Shown here piece after piece: positions 58,908 to 64,000 of a stretch of DNA of 64,000 nt; position 1 is the first letter of the stretch; each line of letters opens with the position of its first letter. The notes under the pieces are model-generated. The model was not told the DNA's origin, ran no database searches, and saw only the letters and a program-made list of their open reading frames with translations. Source of the DNA: Murinocardiopsis flavida. Its GTDB lineage: Bacteria > Actinomycetota > Actinomycetes > Streptosporangiales > Streptosporangiaceae. A program made the position numbers and the translations under genes. The stretch is taken from positions 1 to 64,000 of the forward strand of contig NZ_PYGA01000009.1 of NCBI RefSeq assembly GCF_003014485.1, read 5' to 3'.

Positions 58908-59236
58908 GGCTGCCTCCAGAACATCGGCATACGCGTGTACCTACCGCGTTACCCGGGTTTTTAACGTTTCGCAGGTCAGCATCCCACGTGTGGACCCCTG
59001 GTGGCCGTTAGCGAAGAGCGTCGGCTGCCGTCGCGGGCCCCCGCTGCGCGATACTCCGCGAAGCGGGCGCAGTAGGGGAGTGCGGTTCACGCAACCTGGG
59101 GAGAAGGGGGTGGGCTGCCGTCGCTGCTGCGAAGCACCCGGCGGTGCGAAGCACCACGCTGGAGTTTTCCCGCAAGTCCTGCTCTACCGCGGGCGGCGGG
59201 TCTGTGCCCGGGTCTGGCGATCGAGGCGGGCCGTGG
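58908..59236. repeat. Mosaic dispersed repeat, copy 2, beside the integrase gene
   Basis: Module A (59023-59124) is the inverted counterpart of 37447-37548; module B (59210-59236) equals 37562-37588 and touches the integrase stop codon at 59237. The 58908-59022 part is AT-richer (TACCCGGGTTTTTAACG near 58951). A left attachment site of the element should lie in this interval, but no tRNA gene is present, so the site is not identified. Confidence 0.7.
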
Positions 59237-60748
59237 TCATTCGTGGTCTTCCGGAGGAACCCCCGGTGAGCTGGGGTTTTGCTCCGAATCCGGCCCGGTG
59301 CCGTCGGTTTGGCCCGTGAGTGGCCCGCGTTCGGCGAGGAACGCGCCGAGGAGCTTGTTCGACTCGTCTTCCATGCTGCGGAACCAGTGCGCATAGGTCG
59401 TCATCAGGACTTCCACAGTGTGGCCCAGGCGCCGGGCGACCTCAGTGGGTGCGATGCCCAGTCCCAGCAGCAGCGAGGCGTTACCGTGGCGCAGATCGTA
59501 GACCCGGCGCGCCAGCCCGTGTCCCAGCTCTGCCGGGGTCAGCACCGCCCGGCGCGCCCGCTGCCACACGGACCGGTAGATCCACCCCGACACCGGTTCC
59601 CGGTCCGCCCCGGTCCAGAACAGGCGCCCGTCCGCCCCGCACCCGTGCACCGACAGGTGGCGCCGCAGCGCGGCCACCGCATCCGGGGGGATGGGCACCA
59701 TCCGGATGTCGCCCACCGCGCGGGACTTCAGTTCGCGGTCTTCATAGCGCTGCCCGTCATCGGTCCAGCAGCGGCCCGCTTCCGGGGACGAGCCCGCGAG
59801 GACCAGCATGCCCCAGCCGGGGGTGACGTCGGTGAGGTCGTCCGGCCACAGGACGTCATCGGGGCGCAGGGCGCGGAGTTCGCCCATGCGCGCCCCGGAG
59901 AGGTAGGCCAGGGCGAAGAACGCTTCGAGTTCGCCCCGGACGCGTGCCACGGCGCCGAGCAGGCGCCGCACCTGCTCATAGTCCGGCACGGTGCGCGGAG
60001 CGACGGCATCGGAGGACCGGCGGCGTTTGAGCCGCACCCCGGCAAGCGCGTTGACCGTGAAGAACTTCAGAGTCACCGCGTGGTCCAGCATGCCTTGCAG
60101 AGCGCAGCGCCGCAGCCGCCGAGTCGCCTTGCTGCCCGCCTTGCCGTCGCGCAGCCGCACCGTGGAGCGGTCCAGCAGCGCGGTCAGCGTCGCCAGTTCG
60201 GCCAGGTCCGCCGCCGGGCGTGAGACCCGTTCCACCCAGTCCAGTAGCGCCCGATCGGCCTCAGGGGCCGGGCGTGCCCGCACCGCGTGCCCCCCGCTGG
60301 CCGAGGCGTCGGCCACCACGTCGAAGGTGAAGGCGTGACGGATGAGTGCCGAGCGCACCCGTGCCAGCGGCGCCGGAGCCCGGTCCCGCCGGATCTTGGC
60401 GTCATCGAGGAATTCGGTCACGAGCCGGGCCAACTGGCCCGCGTTGCGCTTGCGGCTCAGCCCGGAATCGGTGGCGCGCCACTCCTTGGCCGCCCAGGAC
60501 AGCGCCAGGGCGTAGGTGGTGTCGGTGCGGCGCTGCCAGCACAGCGGTTCACCCGAGACGGGAGAGAACCGCTCTCCCTCCTTGGCGGCGTCGCGCAGCG
60601 CGTTGAAGTGCTCGCGCGCGAGTTCCTTCGTAAGGAACGATTTCGACTTCTCCGCCTTCTCGATGATCCACCGCACTTCGTAGGGCTTTCTCCGCCCCTT
60701 GCGCTTACGGATCTCCCAGAATTGGATATCCTGTCCGCGTTCCGCCAT
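59237..60748 (-). CDS. int: Tyrosine site-specific integrase
   Basis: 503 aa from the ATG at 60748, which overlaps the stop of the preceding HTH gene by one base. N-terminal SAM-like DNA-binding part (~60-240). The C-terminal catalytic domain shows the first Arg in YLSGARMGELRAL, the YDLRHGNASLLL box (Arg and His, with Tyr in place of the first His, as is common in actinomycete plasmid integrases), RRLGHTVEVLMTTYAHW with the second His and nucleophile Tyr. Catalyses integration/excision of the pSAM2/SLP1-like element. Confidence 0.94.
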   Translation of the reverse strand: MAERGQDIQFWEIRKRKGRRKPYEVRWIIEKAEKSKSFLTKELAREHFNALRDAAKEGERFSPVSGEPLCWQRRTDTTYALALSWAAKEWRATDSGLSRKRNAGQLARLVTEFLDDAKIRRDRAPAPLARVRSALIRHAFTFDVVADASASGGHAVRARPAPEADRALLDWVERVSRPAADLAELATLTALLDRSTVRLRDGKAGSKATRRLRRCALQGMLDHAVTLKFFTVNALAGVRLKRRRSSDAVAPRTVPDYEQVRRLLGAVARVRGELEAFFALAYLSGARMGELRALRPDDVLWPDDLTDVTPGWGMLVLAGSSPEAGRCWTDDGQRYEDRELKSRAVGDIRMVPIPPDAVAALRRHLSVHGCGADGRLFWTGADREPVSGWIYRSVWQRARRAVLTPAELGHGLARRVYDLRHGNASLLLGLGIAPTEVARRLGHTVEVLMTTYAHWFRSMEDESNKLLGAFLAERGPLTGQTDGTGPDSEQNPSSPGVPPEDHE

Positions 60749-61041
60749 CAGTTGCGCCTTTCTTGGTGTCCGTCGGTACTCGCCCATTCTATGAAATCGG
60801 ACCGGTAGACACGAATGCGCCCACCCGGGGAGAGAAACGTTCTCGGACCATTGCCCAGCCGCACCCACCGATACACCGTGGTCCGGTCGAAGCGCAGTTC
60901 TCGCGCCATCTCAGCTACCGTCATGACCTGGTTCTGCACCACTGCCGCACCTGTTTCCACGGGCCGCCCACGGGCCGCCGCGATCAGTACCGAAACCGTG
61001 ACCACGTCCGGCCGCCCCAACCGAACGCGTGTTCTCCGCAT
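60748..61041 (-). CDS. Excisionase-like helix-turn-helix protein
   Basis: 97 aa from the ATG at 61041; a shorter version starting at MTVAEMARELRF is possible. The C-terminal 60 residues are a MerR/Xis-type winged HTH (TVAEMARELRFDRTTVYRWV, then FLSPGGRIRVYRSDFIEWA). Its stop overlaps the int start, so the two are coupled. Expected to bend attL/attR DNA and direct the integrase to excision. Confidence 0.85.
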   Translation of the reverse strand: MRRTRVRLGRPDVVTVSVLIAAARGRPVETGAAVVQNQVMTVAEMARELRFDRTTVYRWVRLGNGPRTFLSPGGRIRVYRSDFIEWASTDGHQERRN

Positions 61042-61203
61042 AACCTTGACTTCCGGCGCTAAGCGCGGCCATCCCTGCCCCCGACCGCCGCCCCTGTCAC
61101 CGCTGCCGCGTGTTCTATTCGACGCGCTACGCGCGCAGTATTCCTGTTCCATTCCGGCCGTCGGGCGGTAATGGGAAACGCGTGCAGGGGGATATTGGTT
61201 GGT

Positions 61204-61223
61204 CGCGCTTCGCGCGCTTTTTT
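61204..61223 (+). terminator. Plus-strand hairpin with U6 tract inside the element
   Basis: CGCGC-TTC-GCGCG (61204-61216) followed by C and TTTTTT. It reads on the + strand, whereas the annotated genes here are all on the minus strand, so it would end an antisense or counter-transcribed RNA. Confidence 0.45.
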
Positions 61224-61238
61224 CTTGGTGCTGCCGCG

Positions 61239-62804
61239 CTAGGGTCCGGTGACATCGCACCATTCGGCTAATTCGGCTTCTCGCCGCATGAGGTCGCGGT
61301 ACTCCTCAAGGGCGGTTTGGTGGTCGCGCGCCATATTCTCGGCGAGCTGGGCGTCCGTGGGGTGGGTGTAGCCCCGCCCCGCATAGGACCAGTCGCCGAC
61401 CACGTCGGCGCCCGAGGCCCGCGCGAGAGCCCACACGTCCGCCTCACCGGAGGCCGCGCGTTCATCGGCCCGCCAGGTGCGGCGCGCGGCCCGCAGCGCC
61501 CCCATGGTGACGCTGTAGCGCCGGGATTTCGTGGCGAAGTGGCCCCGGAAGCCCAGCGTGTGCGCCCAGGACCGCAGTTTCAGGTGCGCGAGATCCGGGC
61601 GTCGGCCGAGGTCCCACGCGGTTTCGACCATCCGCGCCAAGTGGCGGCCGATCTTGCGCCGCAACCAGGCCCGATGCAGACGGCGCAAGCGCGAACCCAG
61701 CGCCCCCGAGTCGCTTACCGAGGAACTTGCGGTCTTGGTGGCGTACTTCGCGATGTAGGCCGCGACCCGGCGCGTGTCACCCGCCGGACCGCCCGCGCTC
61801 ACGTCGGCAACGTCGAGTTGCGCCCCCCACTGGGCGACACGGAGCCTGCCGTCCGGCGAAGGCAGCGGCACCGCCGCCCCGTTCACCGCGCGACGCACCG
61901 CCCGATCCAGCAGACCGGCCGTGGCCCACGACGGCGGAGCAACGATCCCGCCGTCCGGGTCCGCGCCTTCCGGGTCGACGCCGTCGAGGCGCACCACGAG
62001 GTGAAGGTGGACCACACCGCGCTTCTGGAACTCGGCGACCTTGACGTAACTCACGCGCAGAAGGTCCCGCACCCCGGTCCCGGTGACACGCTCCCCGGTC
62101 GCAGCCGAGGCCAGCGGAGCCAACGCCCGATCGATCCCGATCCGCGTGCGCCGCCACAGCTCACCGCACGCGTTGTTCCACAACACGGTCCCGGCGTAGT
62201 CGTAGCACTCCTCGCACAGCGGAGTGCCGATGACCTGGTCACCCGCCTCATGGACCATCCCGCAGCCCGCCGGCCGCCCATGGGCACAGGCCCGCGTGTT
62301 CCCGGAGCGCGAACGGCAGGCCGCTCCGCCCCGCGCCGAATGCACCGCACCGAACGACGGCCCCGTCAGCGTCACGAACAACCTGGGGTGCGACTCGACC
62401 GAGGACGGCACCACCGCTTCCACGGTCGCACCCCGCACCCCCGCACGGGTGCCCGAGGAAGTCGCCGACGTCTTCCCTTGGAGACCGGAGACGACCACGT
62501 GCCACATGTCCCGGCGGTAGGTCTCCGCACACGACGCACAGACGGAGGAACGACGGTCCCCGCACGCGATCAGCAGCGTCCCGTCCGGCTGAGACGACGA
62601 GGAGAACGACGCCGCAACCTCCCCCGTTGCCGTGTCCACCGCCGAGGCGCGACCTGCGATCCGCACCGGACGCGAGCAGTACCGCACCCGCTCGACTTGG
62701 CGCCGCCACGCCGGGTAATCGGCCCCCGCAAGACGCGCATGGATCAGGTCCTCGCCGCTCTTCCGGCCCGCTCCCGCCACCAGCCCCGACCGGTCACCGA
62801 CCAC
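61239..62804 (-). CDS. RepSA-like replication initiator
   Basis: 521 aa; GTG at 62804 with GGGAGG 7 nt upstream. Rolling-circle-type initiator of actinomycete integrative elements: zinc-finger-like cysteines (CASCAETYRRD, CEECYDYAG), the metal-binding histidine pair in VVHLHLVVRLDG, and a downstream tyrosine region AAYIAKYATK. Starts replication of the excised circle. Encoded just upstream of xis and int on the same strand, an order matching SLP1/pSAM2 relatives. Confidence 0.9.
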   Translation of the reverse strand: MVGDRSGLVAGAGRKSGEDLIHARLAGADYPAWRRQVERVRYCSRPVRIAGRASAVDTATGEVAASFSSSSQPDGTLLIACGDRRSSVCASCAETYRRDMWHVVVSGLQGKTSATSSGTRAGVRGATVEAVVPSSVESHPRLFVTLTGPSFGAVHSARGGAACRSRSGNTRACAHGRPAGCGMVHEAGDQVIGTPLCEECYDYAGTVLWNNACGELWRRTRIGIDRALAPLASAATGERVTGTGVRDLLRVSYVKVAEFQKRGVVHLHLVVRLDGVDPEGADPDGGIVAPPSWATAGLLDRAVRRAVNGAAVPLPSPDGRLRVAQWGAQLDVADVSAGGPAGDTRRVAAYIAKYATKTASSSVSDSGALGSRLRRLHRAWLRRKIGRHLARMVETAWDLGRRPDLAHLKLRSWAHTLGFRGHFATKSRRYSVTMGALRAARRTWRADERAASGEADVWALARASGADVVGDWSYAGRGYTHPTDAQLAENMARDHQTALEEYRDLMRREAELAEWCDVTGP

Positions 62805-63104
62805 GCCCGCACCTCCCGCACCGTCGAAAACGTGTACGTAACCATGGTGCGCAACACGGGCAGTCCCGCGCGGTCAATCTGCGACCGGATTTCCCGCCGT
62901 CCAACGCTCCCTTCGCGGGCGACCGCTGGACACAGCGCCGCAACGCGGTTTCGGCCATGCCTCCCCGCAGGTTCCGGGCAGAGCGTCCGGTGAGGACGGG
63001 CAACGACGAAACCCCCGGAACACGGGCGTTCCAGGGGCCGTCAGACCCGAAGGTCAGCTCCTCGGGTCGGTGACGCGCCCACGCACGGTCGCCCACCCGG
63101 TCCC
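62805..63104. other. Intergenic, possible replication origin
   Basis: 300 bp between the sigma-like gene and rep. Contains a GTCCAACG...CGCTGGAC partial inverted repeat (62902-62934) and, near rep, an AT-richer patch (AAAACGTGTACGTAACC, 62827-62843) that could hold the rep promoter. The double-strand origin of such elements often lies near rep, but nothing here proves it. Confidence 0.3.
63012..63037 (-). terminator. Hairpin after the sigma-like gene
   Basis: CCCC-C-GGAAC (63012-63021) pairs with GTTCC-A-GGGG (63028-63037), one mismatch, 6-nt loop. Located 68 nt past the stop codon at 63105 on the minus strand. Confidence 0.55.
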
Positions 63105-63956
63105 TTAGGTGCGGGCGTTGAGGATGCGGGTGCGCACAGCGGTCGCACCGATGGGCAGGGTCGCGGCGATCTCGCGGTAGCTCTCCCCGCTGTCGTAGCG
63201 GGCGACGAGCTCGGTGTCGGTGGTGCCGATGTCGCGGCGGTTGCGGGGCGCCCGTCCCGGACTCGGGGTGCCGGGCGTCCCGCTGCCGGAACCCTGGGTG
63301 CGGTGGGTGCGTTTGCGGGTGCGTTGGCGAGCGGTGGTGGTGACGTACTTGGGCCGGTCGCGCCCGGTGCGCACATCGTTGCCCCACGCCCTCGTGGGGG
63401 TCTCCCCCTCCAGCCACAGCGCGGTGAACGCCCGGCGTGCCCGCGAGATCAGCGAATAGAAGCTGGACACCGGCAGGCCCAGGGATTCGGCCGCCGCAGC
63501 GTAGTCCCCGTGGTCATACAGGGCGCGGATGAGGTCCTGGTTGCGGGGCGACAGCGCGGCCCAGATCTGGTCCAGGGCCAGGCGTTCCACCACGCGTTCT
63601 TCGGGACTTCCGGCGGGGGCGGCGGCGAGCATCCAGTACCGGTGGAACTGCGGCGCCGACCCGTGCTGGGTCTGGCCGTGGGTGGAACGGTGCTTGCGGG
63701 TGTGGACGGCGATGGCGTTCCACCCGGCCCGGATCAAATCCCAATACGCCGGGGGTTCCGTCGCGGTGTAGAGGTGCTCGGCAATCGCCGACCAGGCGGC
63801 GTCGCGGCGCTCCTCCCAGGGGAGGGGGGTGGGGTAGCGGTACTGGGTGGCGGCGTAGTTGGCCAGGCGGGCGAGGGCGCGGGCGGTATAGCCGTGCCGC
63901 AGCGGCGCATCCTCAAGACTGGTGGGCGCATCGGACACGCTGTACTCACTGTTCAT
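63105..63956 (-). CDS. Sigma-factor-like protein with two helix-turn-helix regions
   Basis: 283 aa from the ATG at 63956 (GTG 63965 also possible); no clear SD. Residues ~20-105 resemble a degenerate sigma region 2; residues ~120-185 look like sigma region 4 (LALDQIWAALSPRNQDLIRALYDHGDYAAAAESLGLPVSSFYSLISRARRAF, an HTH). After a basic linker, a third segment (DTELVARYDSGESYREIAATLPIGATAVRTRIL) is a second HTH. Such proteins occur in actinomycete integrative elements and may control rep or transfer genes. Whether it binds core polymerase is unknown. The element continues to the right of the window. Confidence 0.8.
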   Translation of the reverse strand: MNSEYSVSDAPTSLEDAPLRHGYTARALARLANYAATQYRYPTPLPWEERRDAAWSAIAEHLYTATEPPAYWDLIRAGWNAIAVHTRKHRSTHGQTQHGSAPQFHRYWMLAAAPAGSPEERVVERLALDQIWAALSPRNQDLIRALYDHGDYAAAAESLGLPVSSFYSLISRARRAFTALWLEGETPTRAWGNDVRTGRDRPKYVTTTARQRTRKRTHRTQGSGSGTPGTPSPGRAPRNRRDIGTTDTELVARYDSGESYREIAATLPIGATAVRTRILNART

Positions 63957-64000
63957 GGAGATCACGGACCAAAGGGCGGGGTGAAGTGCAGCAGCCGCCC

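Overview
The window is very GC-rich and reads as chromosome from a filamentous actinobacterium, most likely a Nocardiopsis- or Streptomonospora-type member of Streptosporangiales. The genus is an inference. The grounds are actinobacterial gene orders (sucCD-DUF6350-purNH-folD-DUF3017; accB-accE-accA with ppc, birA and a class III cyclase nearby), mycothiol-type formaldehyde metabolism, an IdeR/DmdR-type iron box, many GTG starts, and several genes that look leaderless (a TAnnnT box about 7 nt before the start codon). No rRNA, tRNA, CRISPR array or complete insertion sequence was found.

Layout. 1-10 kb: TCA-cycle and purine/folate genes (sucC end, sucD, DUF6350, purN, purH, folD, DUF3017, icd), with a reversed small membrane protein gene and an FHA-HTH gene. 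10-17 kb: a membrane-anchored serine hydrolase, a TPR-kinase-TPR protein, and a Tet/OtrA-type ribosomal protection GTPase preceded by a short overlapping leader ORF. 17-23 kb: an LCP cell-wall ligase, the Leloir operon galT-galE-galK and a YhjD/BrkB membrane protein. 24-28 kb: a YbdK-type ligase with an M20 amidohydrolase, a block of direct repeats, then adenosine deaminase and a PH-like membrane protein. 29-37 kb: an iron-box promoter with no gene behind it, purine nucleoside phosphorylase, an LpdA-type flavoprotein, a Gly/Met-rich membrane protein, a dicarboxylate symporter, and a divergent MFS exporter/MerR pair. 37-51 kb: acyl-CoA carboxylase genes, an ABC transporter, ppc, birA, a cyclase, and a fused mycothiol-dependent dehydrogenase/metallo-beta-lactamase-fold protein. 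51-59 kb: a two-component system, gtrA, purK-purE, a conserved hypothetical gene, UDP-glucose dehydrogenase followed by a frameshifted CoA-binding gene, and a membrane protein. 59-64 kb: one end of an SLP1/pSAM2-like integrative element (integrase, excisionase-like HTH, RepSA-type initiator, sigma-like double-HTH protein) that runs off the window.

How the genes work together. PurK, PurE, PurN and PurH are all de novo purine enzymes; FolD supplies the one-carbon donor, and add and punA salvage nucleosides. PEP carboxylase, the biotin-dependent carboxylase and its biotin ligase BirA sit together, linking anaplerosis with acyl-CoA carboxylation. GalT/E/K and UDP-glucose dehydrogenase handle nucleotide sugars, while LCP and GtrA point to cell-envelope glycopolymers. 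The points most worth a second look are the promoter-like iron box with no ORF, the leader ORF overlapping the ribosomal-protection gene, the dehydrogenase/MBL fusion, the 12-bp-period TGCATC repeats before ybdK, and a mosaic dispersed repeat present at 37.5 kb and, inverted in part, beside the integrase.
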